Source: Methylobacter sp.
GTDB lineage: Bacteria; Pseudomonadota; Gammaproteobacteria; Methylococcales; Methylomonadaceae
DNA length: 64,000 nucleotides
NCBI GenBank assembly: GCA_026399025.1
Contig: JAPLRU010000118.1
Location: 32,927-96,926 of the forward strand
Reading direction: 5' to 3'
The translations under genes were made by a program, and so were the position numbers. Positions 47,783 through 56,641 of the stretch are shown here, piece after piece (position 1 is the first letter of the stretch; the number at the start of each line of letters is the position of its first letter). Below the pieces are notes generated by a model. That model was not told where the DNA came from. It did no database searches and worked only from the letters and a program-made list of their open reading frames with translations.

Positions 47783-50338
47783 ATGAATAAATCGGCCAAC
47801 GATATTGGCGCGCAGTTCTACGCCACCAAACTTGGCGCTTACGATGCAATGCTTGCCAAAGACCATAAAGCGCCCCACTGGGAGCGCTTTATGGACGCTA
47901 TTGCCGCATTGGGCAGCGAACAACTGGAGCTGCGCCGCCGGGAAGCCCAGCGTCTGTTAAGGGAAAACAGCGTTACCTACAATGTGTACGGCGATACCCA
48001 ACACCCGACCCGGCCTTGGCGGCTCGACCCGGTCCCGCTGCTGATCAGTAGCGAAGAATGGCTGCTGATTGAAGCGGGCCTTAAACAGCGGGCCGAGCTG
48101 CTCGATTTAATCCTAAAAGACATCTACGGCAAACAACAACTGCTGAAAAAAGGCCTGCTGCCCAGTGAATTGATCTGGGCGCATGACGGTTTCCTGCATC
48201 CTTGCACGGGCACTTTGCGAAATCAGCAACGCCAACTGATTCTTTATTCAGCCAACCTGGCTCGCGGCCATAATGGCCGCATGTGGGTATTGGATGACCG
48301 TAGCCAAGCGCCTTCCGGCACCGGTTATGCTTTGGAAAATCGCACGGTGATGACGCAAGTGCTTCCGGGTATTTTCCGAGACATGCAAGTGCATCGGCTG
48401 TCCGGTTTTTTTAAAGCGCTGCGTAAAGGACTGATGGATTTGGCGCACCGGAAAGAAGACCCGCGCATTGTGATATTAACGCCGGGCTCGCTTAACGAAA
48501 CCTACTTTGAGCATGCCTATTTATCGTCTTACCTGGGTTTTTCCCTGGTCCAGGGCGACGACCTGACCGTGCGCGACGGCCGCGTCTGGCTGAAATCGCT
48601 GGACGGCTTGCAAGCGGTCGACGTTATTTTGCGCCGCGTCGACGATTCTTTTTGCGATCCGCTGGAATTGCGCAGCGCTTCCCGCTTGGGCGTTGCCGGC
48701 TTGCTTGAAGCCGTCCGCCGAAACAATGTCGCGATTGCCAATCCGTTGGGCAGCAGTGTTCTGGAAAATCCCGGATTGTTGGCGTTTTTGCCCCGGCTCT
48801 CGCGCTATTTTTTAAACCAGGAATTGATGCTGCCTTCGGTTGCGACTTGGTGGTGCGGTCAACGCCGGGAACGGGATTTTGTATTGCAAAATCTTGACCG
48901 CTTAGTCATTAAACCCATCAATCGGCGTTCGGAACATCATGCTCTTTTTGGCGGTCTGTTAAGCACTAAGGAAAAAGAGCTTTTACGCGCCCATATTATC
49001 GCTAAACCCCATCATTATGTCGGCCAGGAGCATGTCAGTTTTTCCACCGTACCGGCGCTGATCGAGCACCATATCGAGCCGCGATTTGCGGTGTTACGCA
49101 GCTTTGCGGTTGCCAACGACGACGGCTATCAGGTCATGCCCGGCGGTTTGACGCGGGTTGCCCGCCAGCAAGACGATTTTATTGTGTCCAATCAGGCGGG
49201 CGGCATCAGTAAAGACACCTGGGTATTGGCGGACAGGCCCGAGCGGCAGGTTAGCTTATGGTTCCAGCCCGGCCGGGATGCGGTGGTATCGGCGGTCGCC
49301 GAACCGTTGACCAGCCGTGCCGCGAATAATCTGTTTTGGGTGGGGCGTTATTTGGAGCGCATTAAAGCGTCTACCCGCTTGATCCGCACGATCTTGCTCA
49401 AGTTAGCCGAAAACAAGGAGTTTAACGATCCGCTGGGCAGCCAGTGCCTGAACGTATTATTGTGTGCGGCCACTCAAGTAACCGGCACCCATCCGGGCTT
49501 TGTCTTAGATAATGCGCCCTTATTAAAAGAGCCCCAAAATGAATTATTGGCGCTGGCTAAAAATGTCCATCGCATGGGCACACTGGCAGCCAATATTCAA
49601 GCGTTTGCCCAAACGGCCTTCAGTATTCGCGACGTCTGGTCCCAAGATACCTGGCGTTGCGTCGACAATATTCAACGGCGCTGGCAACAGCGGGTAGTCC
49701 ATAGTCATTGCGATTTGGAACAACTGCAAAAACACCTGGACGATTTAATCACCGGCTTTGTCGCCTTTATCGGCTTAACCACCGAAAGCATGACGCGTGA
49801 AGCCGGTTGGCTGATGTTGGATGGCGGTCGGCGTTTAGAACATGCGCAAGCCTTGATCGCTTTGCTGCGCGCCACCGTGGTGCCGCGTCATGAAATGGCC
49901 TTACAAAACCAGCTGCTGGAAGCGGTCCTGGTGTCCACCGACAGTTTAAGCATTTACCGCCGCCGCTATCGTTCCTTTATCCAGTTGCCGATGGTGCTGG
50001 AATTGTTACTGATGGATGAAACCCACCCGCGCTCATTGGCTTATCAGTTACATCAATTGTCCATCCATATCGGCGCATTGCCGCGAGAGCGGGGCAAAGG
50101 CCAGTTGAGCGAAGAAGAATGCCTGATTCTCAGAGCCTACACCGACTTACGCTTGGTCAAAGTGTCCGAACTGGTTAAAGCCGATGACGAGGCGGGCATT
50201 TACAGCGAGCTGGAAAAGGTTCTATCGGCGATGGCCGAACGCTTATGGCAACTCTATGAAGTACTGGCGCAAGCCTATTTTAGCCACTCCCAAGTGCAAA
50301 AATTGATGACGCCGATTCAACCGGAGGATGAACTGTGA
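47783..50338 (+). CDS. Fused circularly permuted ATP-grasp and alpha-E (DUF404/407-DUF403) protein
   Basis: This 851-residue protein joins in one chain the two proteins encoded separately at 38466-40861. Residues 1 to about 490 are the ATP-grasp part, with LKDIYGKQQLLKKGLLPSEL, GRMWVLDDRSQAPSGTGYAL and GGLTRVARQQDDFIVSNQAGG (split as GGLTRVARQQDD and FIVSNQAGG). From about residue 510 to the end is the alpha-E part, starting RAANNLFWVGRYLERI. The stop overlaps the next gene's start by four bases (GTGA). The fused architecture supports a physical complex of the split pair too. Its ligase target is unknown. Confidence 0.9.
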   Translation: MNKSANDIGAQFYATKLGAYDAMLAKDHKAPHWERFMDAIAALGSEQLELRRREAQRLLRENSVTYNVYGDTQHPTRPWRLDPVPLLISSEEWLLIEAGLKQRAELLDLILKDIYGKQQLLKKGLLPSELIWAHDGFLHPCTGTLRNQQRQLILYSANLARGHNGRMWVLDDRSQAPSGTGYALENRTVMTQVLPGIFRDMQVHRLSGFFKALRKGLMDLAHRKEDPRIVILTPGSLNETYFEHAYLSSYLGFSLVQGDDLTVRDGRVWLKSLDGLQAVDVILRRVDDSFCDPLELRSASRLGVAGLLEAVRRNNVAIANPLGSSVLENPGLLAFLPRLSRYFLNQELMLPSVATWWCGQRRERDFVLQNLDRLVIKPINRRSEHHALFGGLLSTKEKELLRAHIIAKPHHYVGQEHVSFSTVPALIEHHIEPRFAVLRSFAVANDDGYQVMPGGLTRVARQQDDFIVSNQAGGISKDTWVLADRPERQVSLWFQPGRDAVVSAVAEPLTSRAANNLFWVGRYLERIKASTRLIRTILLKLAENKEFNDPLGSQCLNVLLCAATQVTGTHPGFVLDNAPLLKEPQNELLALAKNVHRMGTLAANIQAFAQTAFSIRDVWSQDTWRCVDNIQRRWQQRVVHSHCDLEQLQKHLDDLITGFVAFIGLTTESMTREAGWLMLDGGRRLEHAQALIALLRATVVPRHEMALQNQLLEAVLVSTDSLSIYRRRYRSFIQLPMVLELLLMDETHPRSLAYQLHQLSIHIGALPRERGKGQLSEEECLILRAYTDLRLVKVSELVKADDEAGIYSELEKVLSAMAERLWQLYEVLAQAYFSHSQVQKLMTPIQPEDEL

Positions 50339-51276
50339 AATACCGCATCACCCATAGCACTCTCTACCAATACAGCCAACTGGTCGGTTTATGCCAGAAT
50401 GAAGCGCGCTTGCAACCCCGCGATTTCTGGCGTCAACAATGTCAAAACAGCCGCTTCGATATTAGCCCCGACCCTAGCGACTTCCAGGAACGCAAGGATT
50501 TTTTCGGCAATCGCGTGGCTTATTTCGCCATACAGCAAGCGCATCAACGCTTAATGGTGACCGCAGTGAGCGAAGTCACGTTATTTCCGAAGCAAAGCCG
50601 TGACGACCTGACAAATTTAACCGCTTGGGAGCACGTGCGAGATCAATTGCAGGAAGGTCCCGGACAAACACAAGCGCAAACGCAAACCCTGCACGGGCAG
50701 AGCCAGTCTCAGCAGCAAGGCCAAGATAATGAAATGCTGGACGCCAAACTATTTTTGCTGGATTCGCCGATGGTGATTACCAGTGCCGAACTGGCTGATT
50801 ACGCGCAAAGCTCATTTTTGCCGAATCGGCCTTTGGTGCATGTGGTCACCGATTTAATGCAACGGATTCATAGCGATTTTATCTATGATCCGAGCAGTAC
50901 CACCATTGCGACACCGTTATCCGACGTACTTCGTTTTCGCCGCGGCGTGTGCCAAGATTTTGCCCATCTGGCGATTGCTTGTTTACGTTCGTTCGGTATT
51001 GCGGCGCGTTATGTCAGCGGTTATGTCGAGACGCAGCCCGAGCCCGGTCGACAACGTTTAGTCGGAGCGGATGCGTCTCATGCCTGGTTTTCGGTTTATG
51101 TGCCGGGTAGCGGCTGGCTGGATTTCGACCCGACCAATAATAAATTACCGTTCGATCAGCATATTACCTTGGCTTGGGGGCGGGATTATACCGATGTCAC
51201 ACCGCTCAAAGGCATTGCTTTCGGCGGCGGTCAACATACCTTGTCGGTGTCGGTGGATGTGCTTAGGTTGGAATAG
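50335..51276 (+). CDS. Transglutaminase-like (bact_transglu_N) cysteine protease homologue
   Basis: This 313-residue protein with a GTG start overlaps the preceding gene. The N-terminal beta-domain (1 to about 95) precedes a glutamine-rich linker near residues 102-133. The transglutaminase core follows, with Cys206 in RRGVCQDFAHLA, His249 in DASHAWFSVY, and Asp265 in WLDFDPTNN. The spacing of His to Asp (16) is the same as in the large protein at 42688. It completes a full set with ATP-grasp and alpha-E, and it probably works on the same product. Confidence 0.88.
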   Translation: MKYRITHSTLYQYSQLVGLCQNEARLQPRDFWRQQCQNSRFDISPDPSDFQERKDFFGNRVAYFAIQQAHQRLMVTAVSEVTLFPKQSRDDLTNLTAWEHVRDQLQEGPGQTQAQTQTLHGQSQSQQQGQDNEMLDAKLFLLDSPMVITSAELADYAQSSFLPNRPLVHVVTDLMQRIHSDFIYDPSSTTIATPLSDVLRFRRGVCQDFAHLAIACLRSFGIAARYVSGYVETQPEPGRQRLVGADASHAWFSVYVPGSGWLDFDPTNNKLPFDQHITLAWGRDYTDVTPLKGIAFGGGQHTLSVSVDVLRLE

Positions 51277-51337
51277 CCTCCATATCGCTCCGGCAAATTA
51301 CACCTACGCGATGTATCCCCGCTCTATTGCCAAACCC

Positions 51338-52588
51338 TTAACGCAAGGCTTTCTCCCAACGGCTTACCAGCGCGGCGGCGATGCTGTTACCGAACACATT
51401 GGTTGCGCTACGGCCCATGTCCAGCACCTGATCGACGGCCAGCAGCAACAGTAAACCGGCTTCGGGAATGTCAAACATCGACAAGGTGGCCGAAATGACG
51501 ATTAACGACGCTCTGGGCACACCGGCCACGCCTTTGCTGGTAAACAGCAACACCAGCAACATGATCAATTGATCGCCCAAAGCCATGTCGATGCCGTAAG
51601 CCTGGGCGATAAACAGCACCGCGAAGGTCATGTACATCATGCTGCCGTCTAAATTAAACGAATAACCCAGCGGCAGCACCAACCCGCAGATTTTCTCATC
51701 GCAGCCGAAGCGTTCCAGTTGTTGCAACAGTTTCGGGTAGGCGCTCTCGCTGCTGGCGGTGCCGAAAGCCAGCAACATTGGTTCGCGAATGTGGCGAAAC
51801 AACGATAAGATCCGCCGCCCCAGAATCAAAAAACCGGCGCAACCGAGCGCGCAACACAGCAACACCAGCCCTAAATAAAACTCCCCGATAAAGCGGCCGT
51901 AAGACAGCAGCACGCCAAGACCGTTTTGCGCGATCACCGAGGCGACCGCCGAAAACACCGCGACCGGGGCGGTATGCATAATGTAGCCGGTGACTTTCAG
52001 CATGATATGGGTCAACGAATCGAGCAATTTGACGGTCGGATGGGCCAATTCGCCCAGCGAGGCGCAAGCGACGCCGAAAAACATCGAAAATATCACGATC
52101 TGTAAAATCTCGTTAGCGGCCATGGCTTCGATGATGCTTTTCGGAAACATGTGCGCGATAAAATTATTCAGCGTCGGCGTCGCTTGCGGCAATCCGGTCT
52201 TGGCGCCGATCTCGGGCAAGGCCATATGCAAAGAACTGCCCGGCTCAAAACCGTTCACCAGCAACATGCCCAGCAGCAAACTGAATAGCGATGCCGAGAA
52301 AAACCACAGCATCGCTTTGATGCCGACGCGTCCGACGGTCTGAATATCGCCCATCTTAGCCATGCCCACCACCAGCGTGGAAAACACCAACGGCGCGATG
52401 ATCATCTTGACCAGGCGCAGAAAAATATCGGTCAGCGCGGAAAAAATATTGATGCCCTGTTTTAACGCCGGGCCGGCTTCGGCGCCGCCCAATGTCAGGT
52501 TAAGCAATTCGCCGACGATAATGCCGAGCACCAGCGCGATAGCGACATAAAGAGTTTGGCGGTTGGGTTTCGAGGTATGAGCGGTCAT
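51338..52588 (-). CDS. Dicarboxylate/amino acid:cation symporter (SDF family, DctA/GltP-like)
   Basis: This 416-residue inner-membrane symporter of the SDF (DAACS) family has eight hydrophobic spans plus two re-entrant hairpins. Visible segments are FLRLVKMIIAPLVFSTLVVG near residue 56, GTASSESAYPKLLQQLERFG near residue 276 (substrate hairpin, with the serine-rich motif reading TASSES), GYSFNLDGSMMYM near residue 307, and DQVLDMGRSATNVFGNSIAA near residue 386. The substrate could be C4-dicarboxylate or glutamate/aspartate, and sequence alone does not separate these. The stop is convergent with the transglutaminase gene. Confidence 0.9.
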   Translation of the reverse strand: MTAHTSKPNRQTLYVAIALVLGIIVGELLNLTLGGAEAGPALKQGINIFSALTDIFLRLVKMIIAPLVFSTLVVGMAKMGDIQTVGRVGIKAMLWFFSASLFSLLLGMLLVNGFEPGSSLHMALPEIGAKTGLPQATPTLNNFIAHMFPKSIIEAMAANEILQIVIFSMFFGVACASLGELAHPTVKLLDSLTHIMLKVTGYIMHTAPVAVFSAVASVIAQNGLGVLLSYGRFIGEFYLGLVLLCCALGCAGFLILGRRILSLFRHIREPMLLAFGTASSESAYPKLLQQLERFGCDEKICGLVLPLGYSFNLDGSMMYMTFAVLFIAQAYGIDMALGDQLIMLLVLLFTSKGVAGVPRASLIVISATLSMFDIPEAGLLLLLAVDQVLDMGRSATNVFGNSIAAALVSRWEKALR

Positions 52589-52677
52589 ATAAGAGCCTTA
52601 TTAAACTGGAAATTTTGGCTCTTAACGGATTCCGGGAGATATACAAATATAGACCACGCAGTTGGTAAAACGATAAA

Positions 52678-52782
52678 AAGCCCTCTCCAGAGGGAGAGGG
52701 TTGGGTGAGGGGAAATTAAAATAAGGAAAAAAGCTTATTTAAATCCCCTCATCCCAGCCTTCTCCCTGAGGGAGAAGGAGCC
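52678..52782. mobile_element. Gene-less copy of the DUF559-unit inverted repeat (105 bp)
   Basis: Bases 52678-52715 are identical over 38 positions to the left repeat arm at 21525-21562. About 25 AT-rich bases follow, and then a diverged inverted partner (52741-52782, with CCTTCTCCCTGAGGGAGAAGG). There is no ORF between the arms. It sits between the SDF symporter and the DUF2171 gene. The 570-base gap 52589-53158 otherwise holds no gene. Two similar GGTTAAAATTT words at about 52956 and 53107 are noted but not interpreted. Confidence 0.85.
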
Positions 52783-53158
52783 AATGTCGTGTTACTAACG
52801 GCGGGCTCTATATTTGCACTCCTTCCCGGATAGAGCGGGCGTTTACAATACCTCAGCCGGCGGATAATACAAAATGCTTTGAAGTTATTATTGCCCGGTG
52901 TTGGCTTTGCCGGTTGAGGCCGATTATGGCTCGGCTATGCAAACATCGTGCAACGGTTAAAATTTCGCAAGCGCAAACGCGTTTCTATGTATGAAGTCGC
53001 ACAGACCGATTTTAATTATCCGTGTAAATTCAAATTACAGACAGCGGTTTTATCAGGTCGCTCAACATACCAAAACGGCTGTGATTTCAAACCGCGTCTG
53101 CATACCGGTTAAAATTTTCCAATAAAATCGGCTCAATTTGAGTGAACAGGAGAAGACG

Positions 53159-53401
53159 ATGATTAATACCGAACAAATTAAACCCGAGATGCCCGTGGTT
53201 TGCTCTCAAGGCGGCCAGTTTGCAACGGTCGACCATATGGAGGGGGCGGATGCGATCAAGCTGAAGAAAGATAAAAAGGGACAGCATCATTACATTCCGA
53301 TGAGTTGGGTAAGCTCAACCGAAGGCGGTCAAATTAAAGTGGATCGTCCGGGGGATCAAGCCATGCAGGAATGGTCGACCGTTCCTCCTTCGCTGCATTA
53401 A
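53159..53401 (+). CDS. DUF2171 family small protein
   Basis: The 80-residue protein has MPVVCSQGGQFATVDHMEGA near residue 11, then IKLKKDKKGQHHYIPMSWV, and a short acidic tail. It is a DUF2171 protein, a PRC-barrel-like fold that often occurs as a short stress-related gene. ATG 53159 has AGGAG at 53148-53152. An earlier ATG at 53138 lacks such a site. Function is not known to me. Confidence 0.75.
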   Translation: MINTEQIKPEMPVVCSQGGQFATVDHMEGADAIKLKKDKKGQHHYIPMSWVSSTEGGQIKVDRPGDQAMQEWSTVPPSLH

Positions 53402-53411
53402 ATGCAATAAC

Positions 53412-53436
53412 GCCGGGCATGTCGTTCATGCCCGGC
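53412..53436. terminator. Hairpin after the DUF2171 gene
   Basis: GCCGGGCATG pairs perfectly with CATGCCCGGC around TCGTT. There is no T-run directly after it, so it is a weak terminator candidate or an RNA 3' stabiliser. Confidence 0.5.
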
Positions 53437-53506
53437 ATGTTGCGGACTGAATATCAAAACAGCTAACTAAACCTTGGTTTTTTCAGCATCGCTTAAAGCA
53501 ATAAAC

Positions 53507-54859
53507 CTATGTCTCTTCTTGCAGATAGACTTTTTCTTGGTAATTCCGGCTATGCCAAACAAATCCCAAGGCTGTCGCCAACATCAAGGCGGCGAAAAAC
53601 CAAAAATAACCGGCTCCGGCCAGACGGCTGGAACCGTCCGGGTTCTGAATGAAAAAATTCACCGCGCTGGTAAACAAATTGCCCAGTGCAACTGCGCCCA
53701 TATACAGCGACATCACCAAGGATTTCATCGTTTTAGGCGCTTGGGTATAAGAAAACTCCAAGCAGGTGATCGACACCATGACTTCGGCGGAAGTCAATAA
53801 TAAGTAAGCCAATAACTGCCAGCCGATTCCGGGCTGAAAACCGGCATCGATGCGCACCTGAATACCGGCAACCAGCACAAACGACAAAACGGTAATAAAC
53901 AAACCGATAGCGATTTTATTCAGGTAGCCCAAGTGCAAATGCCTAGCCAATGCCGGATACAGGAATTTGTAAAACAAGGGCGTCAGCAGAACGATCAGCA
54001 AGGGATTGGCGGCTTGAATCTGCGAAGGCAATATCTCGATACCGAATAGATGCCTGTCCATTTGTTGCGCTTGCAACACCCAGGACGAGCCGTTTTGATC
54101 GAACAAGGCCCAAAACATCGCAATAAACACATAAATGCCGCTTAATCTCCCCAAGCAACGCAAACCTTCGCCGCTCAAAGCTTCGCGCACGAAACCCATG
54201 CCGGTCGGAGGAATATGCACAAAACGGTAGCGCCCGGACCAAAATATTGCGCTCGCCAACAGCATCAATACGCCCGGCACGGCAAAGGCGACCGAAGCAC
54301 CGTAAGTTTTGAGCAGCCAAGGCACCAGCAACATAGAAACAAAAGCGCCAAGGTTAACCGATAGATAAAACCAACTGAATACCTTACTGAGCCAATGCCG
54401 ATTACCGACGCCAAACTGATCGCCGAGATGAGCGGATACGCACGGCTTAATGCCGCCCGCGCCAAGAGCGATCAAGGCTTGCCCGACTAATAAACCGGTT
54501 CGCGTATCGTCCAGCGCCAAGCAAAAATGGCCTAAGCAATAAACCATCGATAACAAAATGATGGTCCGGTATTTACCCAATAAGCCGTCGGCCAGCAATG
54601 CGCCTAAAAAGGGGGTGAAATAGGTAATCGAAACGAATAAATGAAAATACGCCTGAGCCTCGCCGGCCGCCATCGGCGCGAATTTGCCCTCGGCATCCAT
54701 CAAGTATTGCGTCATGAATACCACCAAAACGGCCCGCATCCCGTAATAACTAAAGCGTTCCGCGAGTTCGTTAGCGATGATAAACGGAATGCCGCCGGGT
54801 ATGTCAGTGGAAGGAACGGGAGCGGTACGATAGGACGTTTTCATAAAATGAGGCTTCAT
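53507..54859 (-). CDS. POT-family proton-dependent oligopeptide transporter
   Basis: This 450-residue MFS protein has about 12 membrane spans. The POT marker, IPFIIANELAERFSYYGMRA, has the EXXERFxYY motif near residue 35. It is followed by FHLFVSITYFTPFLGALLAD and GALGxGGIKP-like IALGAGGIKPCVSAHLGDQF near residue 133. FSWFYLSVNLGAF near residue 161 is the family's second signature. Di- and tripeptides are the usual substrates, taken up with protons. ATG 54859 follows a CCGGAATCT site; ATG 54844 is an alternative. The convergent hairpin at 53412 sits beyond its stop. Confidence 0.9.
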   Translation of the reverse strand: MKPHFMKTSYRTAPVPSTDIPGGIPFIIANELAERFSYYGMRAVLVVFMTQYLMDAEGKFAPMAAGEAQAYFHLFVSITYFTPFLGALLADGLLGKYRTIILLSMVYCLGHFCLALDDTRTGLLVGQALIALGAGGIKPCVSAHLGDQFGVGNRHWLSKVFSWFYLSVNLGAFVSMLLVPWLLKTYGASVAFAVPGVLMLLASAIFWSGRYRFVHIPPTGMGFVREALSGEGLRCLGRLSGIYVFIAMFWALFDQNGSSWVLQAQQMDRHLFGIEILPSQIQAANPLLIVLLTPLFYKFLYPALARHLHLGYLNKIAIGLFITVLSFVLVAGIQVRIDAGFQPGIGWQLLAYLLLTSAEVMVSITCLEFSYTQAPKTMKSLVMSLYMGAVALGNLFTSAVNFFIQNPDGSSRLAGAGYFWFFAALMLATALGFVWHSRNYQEKVYLQEET

Positions 54860-54984
54860 AGATTCCGGTTCCAGTGCAACGTAGCCAACCGCCAAGCACA
54901 GCAAGTGGCGGCTGGGATGTTGATCTACTGTAACCGCATGAATCAAATGATTCAACAGGAAGCATCAAGGTAACGTGAAGTGTG

Positions 54985-55012
54985 CAAACAGGCAAAGCCT
55001 GTTCTCCGGATG
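54985..55012. repeat. Short palindromic repeat related to 16421-16449
   Basis: AACAGGCAAAGCCTGTT is followed by CTCCGGATGA. The layout is the same as at 16421 (hairpin with loop GAA/AA, then CTCCGGATG). It lies just beyond the SulP gene's stop. Confidence 0.5.
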
Positions 55013-55014
55013 AC

Positions 55015-56607
55015 TTATTTTTTAGCCCGCTCATTCAGCACGACCACGGCATCATGCTTTTTGATTTTTTCTTTGTCGTATAAATCGATGAGTTCAACGC
55101 TAATATTGTCGTCCGGCGCCGTCGCCAAAAAATCCTCGATAGTCTCCAAAATGTCATGATCGATGAACTTGGCTTTGCTCGCATCAATGACGACAGTGCT
55201 GTTTTCCTCAATACGCAGGATAAATTTTCTAAGCAAAGCCTTATTCAGGAAAGAAACGTCTTTGTTAAAGGACAGCACATAATGCGCATCGTCCTGAACC
55301 AAACTAATCGCCGCGGAATAATTGGCTTTAATCACAAAAAACAGACCGAAACCTAAGCCAATCGCCATACCTTTTAATAAATCGGTCAGCAAAATGGCAA
55401 GCACGGTAATCACAAACGGCAGCAGTTGGCTCATGCCTTTTCGGTAAAACTCTATAAACAATGCGGGTTTCGCCAGTTTATAACCGGTATGCAGCAGAAT
55501 GGCCGACAAGCAAGCCAACGGAATGTAGTTTAAAAAATGCGCGAAAAACATCACGCTTAGCAGCAAACACCAACCATGAATAAAACAGGACAGACTGGTT
55601 TGCCCGCCCGCGTTGATGTTGGCGGAACTGCGTACAATAACGGCGGTAATCGGCAAGCCGCCGAGCAGACCGCTGATAATATTGCCTACGCCTTGCGCCT
55701 TTAATTCCCGGTTGGTCGGGGCGAGCCGCTTCAAAGGGTCGAGTTTATCGGTCGCTTCAAGGCTTAATAGTGTTTCCAGACTGGCGATGATCGCCAGCGT
55801 CACCGCGATGATATAGACCTGCGGATTAGCCAGATAGCTGAAATCCGGGAGCATGAAGTTGTTGAAAAAATCGGAGGCTTGTTCCGAAACCGGCAATTTG
55901 ACCAAATGTTTTTCGCTGACCGCCCAGGCCGGTGTAAATCGTGTAGTCAATAAGTTGTAGCCGACGCCCCATATTACCGCGATTAACGGGCCGGGAATCA
56001 GTTTTAACAAGGGCTGTTTTTTAAACAGCGGCGTTTCCCAGATAATCAACAGTAACAATGCCACCCCGCTGATAATCATAGCGCCCGGACTAACGCCGTT
56101 GAAGGCGTCGAACAACTCCATAAAGCTTGATTCGGCGGTTTCTCGCATATAGCTTTCATCGCCTTCATAGCTGGTGTCGTAGCCGGTCGCGTGGGGAATT
56201 TGCTTGATAATTAAAATCAAGCCGATCGCCGCCAACATGCCTTTAATCACCGCGGAAGGAAAAAAAGCGCCGATAATCCCCGCTCTCAAATAACCCAATG
56301 CGAGTTGCATAACGCCCGCCAGAACACCGGCAACCAGCAAGCCCTGAAAACTGCCGAGGGTTTCAATCGCGTTGAACACAATGACGGTCAGTCCCGCCGC
56401 CGGACCCGAAACGCTCAGTTGCGAGCCGCTTAACCAGGAGACTACCAAGCCGCCGACCAAGCCCGCAATCAGCCCGGAAAACAGCGGCGCGCCGGAGGCC
56501 AGCGCGATGCCCAGACACAACGGCAGGGCGACCAGGAACACCACGATGCCGGCCGGAAGGTCATCTTTTAGATGACGGAAATAATATTGCGCGTGTTTAT
56601 GTATCAT
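55015..56607 (-). CDS. SulP family anion transporter with STAS domain
   Basis: This 530-residue membrane protein is related to BicA and other SulP bicarbonate or sulfate transporters. The N-terminal part has DDLPAGIVVFLVALPLCLGI near residue 13 and GLVGGLVVSWLSGSQLSVSGPAAG, typical of SulP spans. The C-terminal STAS domain starts about residue 430 and includes NSTVVIDASKAKFIDHDILE. The following gene (upstream on the same strand, 34 bases away) is a beta-carbonic anhydrase. That pairing is a common hint of bicarbonate uptake. Sulfate cannot be excluded. Confidence 0.87.
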   Translation of the reverse strand: MIHKHAQYYFRHLKDDLPAGIVVFLVALPLCLGIALASGAPLFSGLIAGLVGGLVVSWLSGSQLSVSGPAAGLTVIVFNAIETLGSFQGLLVAGVLAGVMQLALGYLRAGIIGAFFPSAVIKGMLAAIGLILIIKQIPHATGYDTSYEGDESYMRETAESSFMELFDAFNGVSPGAMIISGVALLLLIIWETPLFKKQPLLKLIPGPLIAVIWGVGYNLLTTRFTPAWAVSEKHLVKLPVSEQASDFFNNFMLPDFSYLANPQVYIIAVTLAIIASLETLLSLEATDKLDPLKRLAPTNRELKAQGVGNIISGLLGGLPITAVIVRSSANINAGGQTSLSCFIHGWCLLLSVMFFAHFLNYIPLACLSAILLHTGYKLAKPALFIEFYRKGMSQLLPFVITVLAILLTDLLKGMAIGLGFGLFFVIKANYSAAISLVQDDAHYVLSFNKDVSFLNKALLRKFILRIEENSTVVIDASKAKFIDHDILETIEDFLATAPDDNISVELIDLYDKEKIKKHDAVVVLNERAKK

Positions 56608-56641
56608 GTTGATAAACCTTTAGTTTTAAAGCATCTTGCAG

